NCBI GenBank assembly: GCA_001600875.1 | Contig: BCLD01000017.1 | Coordinates: forward strand, 415,125 to 479,124 | Origin: Solicoccozyma terricola | Lineage: Eukaryota > Basidiomycota > Tremellomycetes > Filobasidiales > Piskurozymaceae | DNA: 64,000 bases | Direction of reading: 5' to 3' | In this document: positions 24,896 through 36,568 of the stretch, piece by piece | Position numbering within the stretch: position 1 is the first letter of the stretch | Layout: the number at the start of each line of letters is the position of its first letter | Program-made: the position numbers and the translations under genes | Notes under the pieces: model-generated | What the model saw: the letters and a program-made list of their open reading frames with translations, nothing else | What the model was told of the DNA's origin: nothing | Databases searched by the model: none

Positions 24896-27800
24896 ATGAT
24901 CGGCGTCCAACCATCCGCCAACACTTTGAACCTCAATTTAGAACCCACAACCACCATCACCACCACCACCACCACCAACACCACCAACACCACCACCTCC
25001 TTACTGGTCGGACTTCAATATCCCACCCAATTCATAGTCAACTCCATCCCGCTCCCGGACAGTAAAGTAGCACCATACTCCGACGTTCAAGTCACAACCG
25101 TGGCGGCGGGACAAGCGTGGAAGAGCATGTCAGCCGCGGATGATGGAGTGCCACACCAGGGTGGTGAACCCCGTCAATCATCGCAAACAACATGGAATCC
25201 CAAGGCATCACTACCCCTAGATGGGTGGTTGGGTAGCATGTCGATGAACAGTCCCAGTCCAGCACCACCGAGTGCGAACCAAGCCGCTGCCGTCGTCGTT
25301 CATTCACCGGATGCACCAGGACCTAGCAATTGGCGACAAACACAACAATCTCCTCCCGTCCCAACAACCAATTCTCATGCATCCTCCTCCACCTCCTCCT
25401 TCCGACACCCACCACATCAAACCGGAGCATACTCTACCTCCCACTCCCTGCATCCCAACTCTCTCGCACAACACCCACGCTCACGGTCAGAGTCGACGTT
25501 ACGCTCACGGGACAACGACGACGGCGAATCTCAGAGGTCAGGACCACCACATACCGATCAACCACACGACGGTCATGCAAAGCATCATACACGCATAAAC
25601 GGTGTCATGGAACTTCAGGGTGCAGAGCCGGAGAGACAAAGAGGACGGACGGAAGGTATTGGAGATACGAAAACAGATACAACGGTCAAGGCTAGACAGC
25701 AACAATTTTCGGATGGCAGACTTGGTATCCTACCGCCAGGTTCGTGGGAGGGTGTTTCTAATGCATGGACAACTTTGGTCCCCAAAAAAAAAAAAAAAAA
25801 ATTGGAACCCCCTAACGCTGACATTGTTGTCACAATTCCACAGAATCCAACCGGAAATACACAGCCATCAAACTGGTCGGTGATGGATCGTTTGGAACGG
25901 TGTGGCTCTGTGACTGGGCATCACCGGTACCTCCCTCGACCACCCTGTCCGCCATGCAATGCGGTGCCGGTGCACGCAGAGACTGGGTAGGGAAGCGGCT
26001 CGTAGCTGTCAAACGGATGAAGCGGGTTTGGAAAGGTGGATGGGAAGAAGCGAGTCGTTTAGGAGAGTTGGTAGTAAGTGTTGGAGAAAAAGAAAACAAA
26101 AAATGGGAGGGCAGTTTCAAACACGCTCTGTTTGCTAAAACTCCGGACACACTCCATCCAGTCTCTTCGAGATATCCCACCACATCCAGCCATCATACCG
26201 CTATACGACGCATTCATCCAGCCGTACAGCAGGGAGCTCTACTTTGTCTTCGAATGCATGGAAGGCAACCTGTACCAACTCACAAAGTCAAGAAAAGGCA
26301 GACCTCTCGCCGCAGGCCTGGTCGCATCGATATATCACCAGATAGTAGGTGGACTACATCACATACATCACAGCGGCTACTTTCATCGTGACATGAAGCC
26401 GGAGAATCTGCTCGTAACAACAACTGGTCTCCAGGACTACATGCCGGTCATCGACCCGGAGACTGCAGCTACAGATCGGCTACTGTCATCGCACGGTATG
26501 CCGGTGCCGCAGCGGCCCAATCCGCGAATCGAAAAAGACGTCACCGTCATCGTCAAACTTGCAGACTTTGGTCTCGCACGGTCCCTCACCTCCCTACCGC
26601 CATACACTGAATACGTTTCGACCCGATGGTATCGAGCTCCCGAAGTTCTACTGCGGAGTAAGGAATACTCAGCACCCGTTGATATGTGGGCTCTGGGAAC
26701 TATCCTCGCAGAATTGGTAAACCTCAAGGCTCTTTTCCCTGGCCAGGGGGAAGTCGATCAAGTCTACCGCATTACCGAGGTTTTGGGTGACCCAAGTCGA
26801 GAGTATGGCAAGGATGAGCGTGGGCGCCAACGCGGTGGAGGTGATTGGGATAGGGGAATCAAGATGGCCAAGGCCGTAGGGTTCTCGTTTCCAAAAGTAA
26901 GCAACGGACACCATCACTGGGGAAGATTCGACGGAAAAGCTGATCGGTTCCTGCTAACATCCGCAGAAAATCCCTGTGGCCTTCACTAGTCTCTTCTCCC
27001 CTACAACTCCGATCTCGCTCATCGACTGTATCGCCAACCTATTACGGTACAATCCGCGGTATCGATTGACTTCGGCGCAATGCTTGGATCATCCATACTA
27101 CCATCTTACCCTGCCGCACCTTCGCGCCGCGGCCAAGCTACCTTCGATCCCCTTCAGTCAGGGGCAGCCAACGAGGGAAGTCATCGACGAGATGTTATCC
27201 CAGGGAGCAAATCAACCAGCCCATCCACCCCACGTTTCAATCCCATCAACGATCTCCCAGCGCAGTCTTCCTCCGTCCCATGGTTACTCGCCAGCACGGA
27301 GCAAACCCGCCTTTGGTACCGAAAACGGACGGACCCTTCCTCCGCCTAATGTGTCGTCGGACAGCGGCAGTGGGTCACAGATATTCTTCCCGAGTCGGCA
27401 TGGATCATCTCCCAGCCCTGTTACCGATGGGGATGCAAGATCTGGGACTCCTTCTTCCGGAATATTGCACAACAATGTGCCAGGAGCAAAGACGGGCGCG
27501 TCAGCGCTTGTCGACCAACTGCGCGAGCTGGATCTACCAACTGCCGATCTCGCCAGTTATGGTCATCGCGCAGCAGCGTCTCCGGGCGCACGTTCCATAC
27601 ACTCTAAAACTGGAGCACACTCCTGGCCAGAAGCTGGTCAGCCATCTCTTGGCCCAATCCTTCCTCCGCCACAGCAAAGGTCTACAAACTACCAGGTTGC
27701 AATGGATCGTGGTGCGTATCAACAAGCCTTGGAATCCAACCATACACAGCAACATCATCAGAGAAGTGCGTTACCTGTTCATATGCTTACTCCGACGGCT

Positions 27801-29418
27801 CTGGCATCTGGTAGCTCTGGGGACTATTCACCATACGGCCGCGACGGTCAACGACAGTCTAGCCAGGAGCATATGGAGGATGTCGTTATGGCCGAGCGAG
27901 CAACGGATCATCAACGGCCGCTGCAGCACGCTCAGCCGCCAGTCGAATCCACCCCGCCTGTCCAGTCCTCTCGAGCGAGTCTGTTGCTGGGAGGCAAAAA
28001 GAAGAAGTGGGGTCTTAGTTCTGTCTTTGGGAAAGATGGCGACTCCAAATCACAATCGCAAGCCCCTGCCCCGCTTCAAGAACAGTACGCAACATCTACA
28101 CTCTCCCTCAAACGCACTCAATCTGGCCATATCGCTGGCGATCGTCGCGACTTTCCCGAACGGTCGCCGAACGCTGTGCCAGTTATCTTGGACCCGAAGA
28201 AGGCAAAGAAAGAGGCCGAGCGCCAGGCCAAGGATCTTGAAAGGGCCAAGCGGGATGCAGCTGAGCGAGCTCAAAAGGAACGAGCGCGTGCGGTTATGCA
28301 GAAGAGGAGTCAGCTGCAACTGGAGCGAAAGGTTGCCGGAGCCACGACAGAATTCGAATGGAGCTCCGTCGAGTCACCGAGACATGCCCCTCCAGGGGTC
28401 GTACCGACCGGTAAGGGCATGTTCGGCCTTGGCAATATGAGCGTTCGCTCGCACAATGATGCATTGTCCAGGCCGGAGGTTCATGGCCAACCTCCGGATG
28501 CAGGCAGCTCGGACGGCGGGCAATCGCAATCCTCCAGCCGACAAGCACCGAGTGCCACGCATTCGCGACTTTCTCATCAGTCGATGCAGGCGCTGCAGGC
28601 ACAGGGATCGCCTCTGTATGATCCGGCTAAGGCGGATGCATACAGAGCCAAGGCTAGGAGGCGAGACGATGATGACGATCATTCGACGTCGAGCCTGAGC
28701 GTTAACAGGTTCCAGAGCCCGAGTAGTATGAGTGTCGGTACGATTGACAGCGAGTGAGTTTGCATTACGACGTAGGACACGACGATTGTTTTACTTTGTT
28801 GCTGATTGACGGCTCTCTCTCCCCCTCAGCCCTGGGCCTGCACGACCAACACGCCAACAATACTGGAATAACCCAAATGGCCGTTCGACCTCCACGTCCT
28901 CCTTCAATCTCCGAGACATGCAAATACGATCCAACACCTCCCTTGGCCAGCTAGCCCAAGACTTTGCCGCCCATGCCAATGTCGCTGGTTCTTCGTCGCA
29001 CGCATACGGTAGTTCCAGCAGTCTCGGTCGTTATGCACCGTCATCCACGAGCTTGAGCGGTCCGACCACGCCGTATGGTCTTCCGATGGGCCATGCCGTC
29101 GCAGGTGGGAATGGAATGGGACGGCATTCCGGTAACATGCTTCCGTCGATTGCGGATTGGGAGAATTCGCCTGATATCCAGATGGATGGCGACTCGAGTG
29201 GTGTTAATCCGATGTTCCGTGTGGTGAGTGGCCGGTCACGTCTACTCTTGCTCTTACCCGACCCGCAAACTGATTGTCATTCTCGATCTCTCCACCAGGC
29301 GATGCCAGAAGGACTGGGATACTCTCAACATCAAACCCTCCCCCCGTTCTCCGCCATCGCGTCCGTTGCCGACTCGCAGTCCAAGCAACAACCTCGTCAC
29401 AATCAATCGCAGCAGTGA
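24896..29418 (+). CDS. CRK1: CRK1/IME2-type serine/threonine protein kinase
   Basis: Kinase of the RCK/MAK/Ime2 group; fungal members regulate mating, meiosis and morphogenesis. A low-complexity N-terminal region of about 285 residues (Thr, Ser, Pro, His rich) precedes the kinase domain. The glycine loop is KLVGDGSFGTVWLCDW, the lysine motif VAVKRMKRVWKGG, the catalytic loop FHRDMKPENLLV and the Mg motif LADFGLARSLTSLP. The activation loop has TEY in PPYTEYVSTRWYRAPEVLL. An insertion of about 30 residues sits between the catalytic loop and DFG. The C-terminus is long and Ser/Gln-rich, with a Lys/Arg/Glu-rich helix (KKEAERQAKDLERAKRDA). The first intron (donor GTGTTT at 25752 or GTATCC at 25725, both in phase) contains an 18-A run. 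Other introns are near 26070-26164, 26896-26967, 28752-28828 and 29224-29299. The start ATG is the first in frame; an upstream exon cannot be excluded. Confidence 0.85.
25784..25801. repeat. Poly-A run, 18 nt, in first intron of kinase
   Basis: Eighteen consecutive A lie between the first-intron donor and the CACAG acceptor at 25839-25843. Read as coding they give a Lys run, but the kinase frame begins only after the acceptor. Confidence 0.85.
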
Positions 29419-29691
29419 TCCCCCCCGCCTCTCATCGTCCTTGTCATTCACCCATGTCCTTTTTCCTTTTTTCTTCCACACCGTTTTTCGTCCTTTGTCC
29501 TTTTGCATTTTAGGCATTCTTGTATGTCAGTTAGGATCATCAGCAGTCATTAAGGACGGCAATGCATGCATTTTGATTCAGGCACTAAGCGATCGAGCAG
29601 GTAAATCATCCTATATCTCAACGGGACTGGCTACAACTTTGATAAATATTAAGGCTTCGAGGCATACAACTGAGTTGTGTGAGAGGGACGT

Positions 29692-30639
29692 TCAGTACTG
29701 CAATGCGCCATCGAGGTAGAATATTCGACCGTTGGCCGCCTAACCCAGGGGGCATTCAAACGAAATCAGCCACCTTTTTTTCCTGAAAAAAAATGATTTT
29801 TGGTCACTCACAGCTAGACTCTTCAACACTTTGACATCTCCAGGATCAACTCTGAGATCTCCAGTTGTTTCATCTTTCTTGAACGTGACAGTCTGACCTT
29901 TCAGCAGTGTGTTGTACGATCTGCCAAGTTCTGGTTCAAAGATTTCCTCCTGGTTGATAAGAGGAGTTACCGTTCAGTATTTCAATAGATGGCGGCAAGG
30001 GGATGGTCCCCCCCGGGGGGGAGGGAGGGGGACTCACAGGAATCACATGAGCAGTGATGAATCGTTCTACGTTGGCGTTGATACTATCATCTGACTGAGT
30101 GTACGTCATGGGATCGATATTGGGTGTTTGAGCGATAGGATCTTGGTGTCTTAAGTCCAGCGAAAAGGGGGTCCCGTTAATCGCTCATATATCGAGTTGA
30201 AAGAACAGAAGAAAGCTAACTCACGGTTTCCTTGGCAGGGCGATGATCGCTTTATCGATGGGAACGAGGAGGGTAGTCTTGGTAGATGGAGATTTGATTC
30301 GATTTATCTGGAAGAAAGGGCGTTTGAAGCAATACCAGACGACGACAAGTTGAGTATCTAGATGAAAATGCATGCCTTGGATGATATGCATGGTCAGTGG
30401 GAATAAACACTTACAACATCAGGTAACTCCCTTGCATACTCGAAAAACAAACTCAAGCTCTTCTCCACCGTCAGACAGTCGGTCAACGAAGGCATGGACG
30501 GTTCAACTACGGGATCGGAGTTTGATTTGTCGAGAGCGTAAGCGATCTCTTTGTCGATGAGTTGTGGGATGATTAGTTGTGAGGATACAAGGGATGAGAG
30601 ACAGAGGATGGCGAGTGCGATTGAACGAGGGAGGTACAT
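29692..30639 (-). CDS. Secreted single FAS1 (fasciclin) domain protein
   Basis: The start opens a signal peptide (MYLPRSIALAILCLSSLVSS). Exons then read INRIKSPSTKTTLLVPIDKA, HQDPIAQTPNIDPMTYTQSD, VERFITAHVIP, EIFEPELGRSYNTLLKGQTV and, in the last exon, AANGRIFYLDGALQY. These match FAS1 motifs: the H1 box (TLLVPIDKAI), the YH-like AHVIP, and the terminal NGxIxxIDGxL. FAS1 proteins act in adhesion or cell-surface assembly; the yeast relative YDR262W is vacuolar. No GPI-attachment tail is seen after the last exon. Five exons encode roughly 200 residues. It converges with the kinase (273 bp) and diverges from RNase H2 subunit C (168 bp). Confidence 0.75.
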
Positions 30640-30731
30640 GATGATGATGAGAGTGTTGAGAGATGTATGTGGTGTCCCGAGTCGACTGTGTGCTTTATCC
30701 CATCCATCCGTCGCAGCCCACCGCCCAGACT

Positions 30732-30737
30732 CACGTG
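30732..30737. promoter_or_regulatory. CACGTG E-box in FAS1/RNH203 divergent promoter
   Basis: CACGTG in context ACTCACGTGGTG lies 93 bp from the FAS1-protein start and 71 bp from the RNase H2 subunit start. Function is inferred from position. Confidence 0.35.
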
Positions 30738-30807
30738 GTGTTGTTCATCGCCCGACGATATCAACCAACCTCCCAAGCGACGTCGAGCTCTCTTCTTCGT
30801 CGTCACA

Positions 30808-31815
30808 ATGTCCGGCCTCACCTTCTCTCTCCGCACTACCACCACCTCCTCCTCCTCCACTTCGTCCCTCCCATCAACATCTCTCAACCTCCTGCCTCTC
30901 CATCTGGAATACAACGGTCCAGCTCCAGTCTCCACCTACTTCCTCCCACGCGACCCTGTCGTTGACACCGACACCGCCGCCATCGCCATCGCTGGACCGA
31001 GCAAACGCTTCCCTCCTGGTCTTGTCGCTTCATTCCGTGGTCGACGACTACAAGCTCATACGATACCATTACCAATTGGGTATACTGGTCTAGTAATATC
31101 TGCTCCTCCGATCCCCACCACTCAGACGGAGGATGTATCGCATCGACAGCTACCACCGACTACACTGAAAACGAAAAGATCGCAGGTAACTAGAGTGGCT
31201 GAGGAGGATGAGGGTGTAGCTGGGTTGAGAAGATCACCTAGGAAGAGAAAAGTAGCGAATGGATTGAACGAGGACGACGACGACGAGGACGCGTCGGTGG
31301 ATGAGATCAAACCGAGTAAGAGATTACAACGAGTCGTTAAGAAGAAGGTGATCCCATTGCAAAAGTTCTCATTGGATTCGGACTCGGAAGAGGAGGAGCA
31401 TGATACTACGATGGCTACAACGACGACGACGACGACAACAACAACACCAGGAGAAATCGAGGAGACGACGACGATGGTTGCGGAAGTGCGAACCAATTCA
31501 GTGTTACAAGGGACCAGCCTGGAAAGCGTAGAAACGATCGTGGACACGATACCCACCACGACCACCACACTTTCCGAGATCGATATTCCCTCACTGTCTA
31601 CGATGAAACCTACGTCACCCACTCCCCAATCCCCTGTACCCATCTGTGAGGACGCGTCGCAGACACTTCGGAAGTTGGATGGCATAGCGACATTCTCTGC
31701 GTTCAGCCTGTGGACTGCTGATGGACCGCTGGAAGGGGATGGAGCGCGGGATGAGTATGTGAGGACGCTGGGGGAATGGGTGAGACTGAGCGAGGAGATG
31801 CATGGGTGTTGTTAG
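30808..31815 (+). CDS. RNH203: Ribonuclease H2 non-catalytic subunit C
   Basis: Accessory subunit of RNase H2, which removes ribonucleotides from DNA and degrades RNA:DNA hybrids in the nucleus. The 335-residue intronless frame has the two conserved halves of the family: LNLLPLHLEYNGPAPVSTYF and VASFRGRRLQAHTIPLPIGY (then TGLVIS) at the N-terminus, and ATFSAFSLWTADGP then YVRTLGEWVRLSEEMHGCC at the C-terminus. Between them (residues about 101-293) is a low-complexity insertion with basic clusters SPRKRK and KKK, an acidic patch (NEDDDDEDASVDE) and a Thr run. The basic clusters could act as nuclear localisation signals. GSH2 follows on the same strand after 139 bp. Confidence 0.85.
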   Translation: MSGLTFSLRTTTTSSSSTSSLPSTSLNLLPLHLEYNGPAPVSTYFLPRDPVVDTDTAAIAIAGPSKRFPPGLVASFRGRRLQAHTIPLPIGYTGLVISAPPIPTTQTEDVSHRQLPPTTLKTKRSQVTRVAEEDEGVAGLRRSPRKRKVANGLNEDDDDEDASVDEIKPSKRLQRVVKKKVIPLQKFSLDSDSEEEEHDTTMATTTTTTTTTTPGEIEETTTMVAEVRTNSVLQGTSLESVETIVDTIPTTTTTLSEIDIPSLSTMKPTSPTPQSPVPICEDASQTLRKLDGIATFSAFSLWTADGPLEGDGARDEYVRTLGEWVRLSEEMHGCC

Positions 31816-31864
31816 AGAGGGGGAAGGGGGGATGGGGGGATGGATGGATGGCTGTTTATGTAAT

Positions 31865-31870
31865 CACGTG
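31865..31870. promoter_or_regulatory. CACGTG E-box upstream of GSH2
   Basis: CACGTG in context AATCACGTGCTAG lies 85 bp upstream of the glutathione synthetase start, within the 139-bp spacer after RNH203. Cbf1 controls sulphur-metabolism genes in yeast, so the site is plausible here; that is inference. Confidence 0.4.
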
Positions 31871-31954
31871 CTAGAGTCGATTACAACAGTGATTACTCAT
31901 ATTCAACACCACCATCCACCATCCACCACCATCCATCACCATCATCAGCACAAC

Positions 31955-33746
31955 ATGGCTTCCACCACCAACACCCTCCCACCATGGCCACCATCCCTCA
32001 CTCCCACACAACAATCTCATCTCCTCCTCCTCGCCGCCTCCTACGCACTCGGCCACGGCTACACTCTCCTCCCCGCGTCTCCAACCTCCCCGCCAACATC
32101 CGCCATACCCGCTCCCCTCTCCCTCTTCCCTACACCGTTCCCAAAGCACCTTTACGACATCGCAGTAGACCTCCAACCGCTGTACAATCGGTTGTATGCG
32201 GAGATTGCGAGGGATACACAGTTCTTGGATAGAGTGATGGGTGGGAGCGTCAGTAAAGTGGACGAATTTCAAGGAGAGTTGTGGAGATGCTGGAAGGAGT
32301 GTAGAGACGAGTTGGTACAGGTGAGTGTCAATCCCCCTTCCATCCTAGCCCTGTTCGCCATCATAGTCCTATTCCTACCAGTCTAATCCCTCCCTCCATC
32401 CCTCCACGCACACACCTAACAAAACCCTCGCTCATCACATCCTCTCTTTTTCTCCAGCCACTCCAACTCGGCCTCTTCCGATCAGACTATCTCCTGCACG
32501 ACACCGGACCAGGATCACCGCTCGAACTCAAGCAAGTCGAATTCAACACCATCTCATCATCATTTGGTGCTCTAAGTCAATCAGCAGGGAATCTACATAG
32601 ATATCTATCCAAAGCGACCGATTATTTCGCATCATCTCCTCTTCTTTCCAACCCGGCGAATTATCCCGCGAATGATTCGTTAAACTCGTTGGCCGAAGGG
32701 TTGGCGGAAGGATGGAAAGCGTATGGGAAGAAAGAAGCGAGGATATTGTTTGTGGTACAAGAAGCAGAAAGGAATGTTTTCGATCAAAGGTGGTTGGAGT
32801 GGGAGTTGTTGGAGAGGTGAGCGTTGGTGGAACGGATAGCGATTGGGGGGAGAATCCCGCCCCCCCCCACCCCCCTCCACCCCCCTCACCCACTAATTCG
32901 ATCTGTTTTTTCTCCTGAGACAGCCACGGCATTCACGTCATCCGACACACATTCGAAGAACTATCAACCCTCGCTACCATCTCCTCCTCCGCCGATCGTC
33001 TCCTCCTCATCCCCAACCCTCTCATCCCTTCGTCACCACCACACGAGATCGCCGTAGTCTACTACAGAGCAGGATACACTCCAACAGACTACACCTCACC
33101 CACATCCTGGTCCACCCGTCTACTACTCGAGCGTTCCAACGCCATCAAATGTCCTAGTCTCGGATTACAACTAGCTGGTGCCAAAAAAGTCCAGCAAGTT
33201 CTCGCTGAACCAGGAATGGTAGAAAGGTTCGTATGTGGTGGTGATGAACCAGTTTCAAACGAGCACATTGAGAAATTACGAGAGACGTTTACGGGATTAT
33301 ACCCGATGGATGATTCGGACCTAGGAAGGGAGGCATATAGACTTGCAATAGAGGAATCAGAAAAGTTCGTTCTTAAACCACAAAGAGAAGGCGGTGGGAA
33401 TAACATCTATCGTGAAAACATCCCTCCGTTTCTCAAATCACTGGAAAGGGAACCTGTTGCCCTCGGAGAACCACCACGGAAGGAAGGTTACATCTTGATG
33501 TCTCTAATCGATCCACCAAAGGGACTGAAGAATCTACTGGTCAAAGGTGGATCTCTAACAGCGGCATCAGGAGAGGTAGTCAGTGAATTGGGAGTGTATG
33601 GTGTCGCCCTATTCGATGGCACTTTCGGGAAGAAGATGAAGGTTAACAGGAATGCAGGGACACTGTTGCGGACCAAGGGAAGGGAAAGTGATGAAGGCGG
33701 TGTAGCCGTTGGGTACTCTGTCATAGATTCGGTCCTTCTTGTATGA
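31955..33746 (+). CDS. GSH2: Glutathione synthetase (eukaryotic type)
   Basis: ATP-grasp enzyme that adds glycine to gamma-glutamylcysteine to make glutathione in the cytosol. Three exons encode about 500 residues. Exon 1 covers the N-terminal helices (LTPTQQSHLLLLAASYALGH, FLDRVMGGSVSKVDEFQGEL). Exon 2 has FRSDYLLHDTGP, LELKQVEFNTISSSFGALSQ and ILFVVQEAERNVFDQRWLEW. Exon 3 carries VVYYRAGYTPTDY, CPSLGLQLAGAKKVQQVL, the ATP-binding FVLKPQREGGGNNIY, and the glycine-rich substrate lid at the end (VAVGYSVIDSVLLV). Introns lie at about 32321-32458 and 32818-32923; the second contains a C-rich run. The stop is 103 bp from the convergent arrestin stop. Confidence 0.95.
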
Positions 33747-33849
33747 AGTTTCACTTCAAGCCACGTAGACAGCATAGTCGTTAGAACTTTTTCATGCATT
33801 TTGACCTCTATACAAAATGACAGCGCACAGCGAGCATGAATTCATCTAC

Positions 33850-36300
33850 CTACCTATAACTCGGAGGCAAATCAGCAGTGGTAATCCCCTGCCCAGTCGT
33901 GTACAGTGGTGGTGGGTGATCAGGTGTATGTGACTGTATCGAGCTCGTGCCGATTTCCAAATGCGAGCCACCACCGCCGCCGCCGCCGATTGAAACGGGG
34001 TCCGCAGCTGGTGGACCGATAGGTAGCCCTGCCGGGAAGCCCTGAGCCTCCGCCGCCTCGCTAGCAGCGAACGAGGGCGGGGGTGGATGTGCACTTGCAG
34101 GGAAGGGTTGGAGGGGTGGAGCCAAGTCGATATGTGGCCCGCCATCGGCGGCGACATTCACGTGGGAAACAGAACGTTGGCGCTGGCGTATGTGATGTGG
34201 CATGAGTGCGTGTGGTAACGCCGGAAGGGAAGGCTCATCGATGCCAGGAGGCATGTCTCCCTATCAGAGATGTGAAGTGAGCCACGGTAAAAGGGAATTC
34301 CAAGTGGATTTAGAAAGCATTCGCTCACCTGCATATCTATCACTCGCGTCCCTTCCCCCAGGCCGAGCTCGGTCATCAACCTCATCCTAACGTCTTCTCC
34401 AGATCCACTCGAGTTCGCCACATCCCCTAACAAATTCCTCACCAGCGTCGAATCAATAGCTTGATCTTCCCCAGACACCGGTAGGTCCATACTGCTATTC
34501 AATCCCAAACTTGCCGCTGCAGGAGGTGGCGGCTGAGAGAAACTCTCATACCCATCGTATTCGATCCAGTTGACGAGGTCTCCCGTTGGTGGGCGGATGG
34601 TGAACCGGTCACCTTGATCCGTCGATTCCGTCGCCGCCGTAGCATGTACTTCAGATTGAGATTCCTGAAAGGTGGGTAATCCGATGGAGGCCGTAGCAGG
34701 CTGTTCACGTGTGACTCCTTCCTGCAACACGGCGTGTGGATCTATCGAGCGCGCCGCTCCTGTGACAGCAGCGAACGGCGGAGGTAGAGCATCTGTCGAA
34801 AACGGTGGAGGATTATCGCTCGAGCTAACACCATGATACGGTGTCGAGCTAGAGCCCTGCATGACATCAGGAAATTCTGGACGATACGTTCCACCTTCTC
34901 CAACTATATCTTGTCCTTTCCTGCGATAAGCTTCGAGCCGAGATGCATCATCGTTTGGGAAAGCATCCTCGTATGAAAGCCGTTGAGCGAGTTCCTCGTC
35001 GTGCTGGATATCCACTGAAGCTGTCGCCTCTGACGGGATGATACCATCGACATTATAATGATCCGCCGCGTCATCCGAAGCATTCACAACCAGCTCCTTG
35101 TCCAACTGCACTTCCTCCTCTGATGATGCGAATCCTGCAATCGCTCGGACAAAAAAATCTACACGATGATATGGTGTTTCTTGAGTAATTTCACCACATT
35201 GAGCGTCAATTGTCCCTCTCAACGCCGCGCTAACATAATTCGTCGTCGTCGGCTTTGGCGGTAAATGGAAGAGTAGACGAATGGGTCGAGTGGTTGAATA
35301 TCTACATGATTTTCCGGATCGCCAAAGGAGTGTCAAGTGGGTCCTGAATGTAGGTTCGGACCCAACCAAGGATGATGGACCTGGCTCATTTGAGTACTCG
35401 GTTTGAGGGAGAGGTGTTGTAATACGTCGCCATAATTCAAGCTTGACTCTTCGAAGCCCTCTAGGATCCGTCGTCTTATTCGCCATGGCCCGTATTATAC
35501 TAGGGTCCAAACTCGCAATCTCAACTCCAACCGGTAATGCTTCACCTATTTTGACTGACTTTCCTGAAAGGATCAACCTCATCCTCATCGCATGGTCATC
35601 TTTCCGAATTTCAGTCCTAGCTTCGATCGTCTCCTGATCTACCACCATCCCTTTGTTGGTGGTGATATTTTGACTTGCTTGATGGATACCAGAGCTCTGT
35701 TGTCTCGGCGTGATATGTATAACCTGACGTTCTCTAACTTCCTCCACCACGTCACTTGAACCACCTGCCGACGAGGCATTCCGTAACCTCAACAACACCT
35801 CGAGGTCGTATCGAACTTCACCTGCGAACTCGTGTTCCGCCAGGTGGACACAACCAGGTAACGCGGCGTGGGAATCGTCGAGTTGGGGAGCAACAAGGGG
35901 GATAGAGAAGGTGTGAGAGTTCGGGAATGGAGTTGGGGAAGTAGATGAAGCTTTGTAGATGGTTGTAGCGGTTGATTCGAAGAGGAGGATGGAGGGAAAG
36001 CCAGGAAGGATGTCGTGCAGGAGGATTCTCGCGGAGCTGGTGGGAGGTGTACACGAGGCAAAAGGGCGTCAGGGGTGGACAGAAGAGGTCATCAACAATG
36101 CGAATAGTAACTCACAGTGACTCTACCCTTGTACGATGCTGGATCCCTGCAGCACCCGCGTGCAGACCCAAACCCTTGACAAACACCTCACCTTTGACAA
36201 CATCGCCTGTGACACCGAGGAAGGATGAGCTGTTGCTGAGCGGAGTGATGAGGATCTGTGGAGCTGAAGCGGAGTAAGAAGGAGGAGGAGCATCTGTCAT
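33850..36300 (-). CDS. Alpha-arrestin-type ubiquitin ligase adaptor with terminal PY motifs
   Basis: The product has an arrestin-N-like sandwich: ITPLSNSSSFLGVTGDVVKG, then RILLHDILPGFPSILLFEST and CVHLAEHEFAGEVRYDLEVL. A C-domain follows: MRMRLILSGKSVKIGEALPV, VKLELWRR, RPIRLLFHLPPKPT. A long disordered region rich in Ser, Pro and acidic residues then ends in a tail with PPPLYTTG and, at the very end, DLPPSYR. The N-terminus also begins MTDAPPPSY. These PPxY sequences are the binding sites for WW domains of Rsp5/NEDD4-type ubiquitin ligases, for which alpha-arrestins act as adaptors in endocytosis of transporters. Three exons are inferred, with introns at about 36028-36113 and 34264-34328. 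The ATG at 36300 is preferred, since the upstream frame extension begins with TTG. The cargo is unknown. Confidence 0.72.
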
Positions 36301-36367
36301 GGTTGGGTGTACGGATGGAGGATGGATGGAGGATGACGCTAGGGCTACGAGAGGTTGGTCACCCAAC

Positions 36368-36436
36368 CCCTTATCAAACCAACTCAATGACACGTCACTG
36401 GGGTCCCTTATCAAACTCAGCTGGAATACACGTCAC
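36368..36436. promoter_or_regulatory. Duplicated GATA + ACGTCA module upstream of alpha-arrestin
   Basis: Two imperfect direct copies each contain CCCTTATCAAAC followed, about 16-18 bp later, by ACACGTCAC. The GATA cores (CTTATC) are at 36370-36375 and 36407-36412. The ACGTCA cores are at 36392-36397 and 36430-36435. The copies lie 70-135 bp upstream of the arrestin start and 130-200 bp upstream of the divergent KDEL-protein gene. GATA factors and bZIP/CREB-type factors are the usual binders of such cores; binding is inferred. Confidence 0.5.
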
Positions 36437-36568
36437 AGCTGATCACTCCGATGCATGATCTGGCATGGCGTCATCATACACTCCAATTCAGATCCAACAG
36501 GAAACAATCTCTACATCACCTTATCGAATTCAGTGAGGCCTCCAGCGTCTTGCACACCTTCCCGCAGA

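Noticed and set aside
31122..31685. 187-codon Val/Ser-rich minus-strand frame that looks like membrane segments
   Set aside because: It is the complement of the low-complexity Thr/Asp/Glu insertion of RNase H2 subunit C, so the hydrophobicity is a codon artefact.
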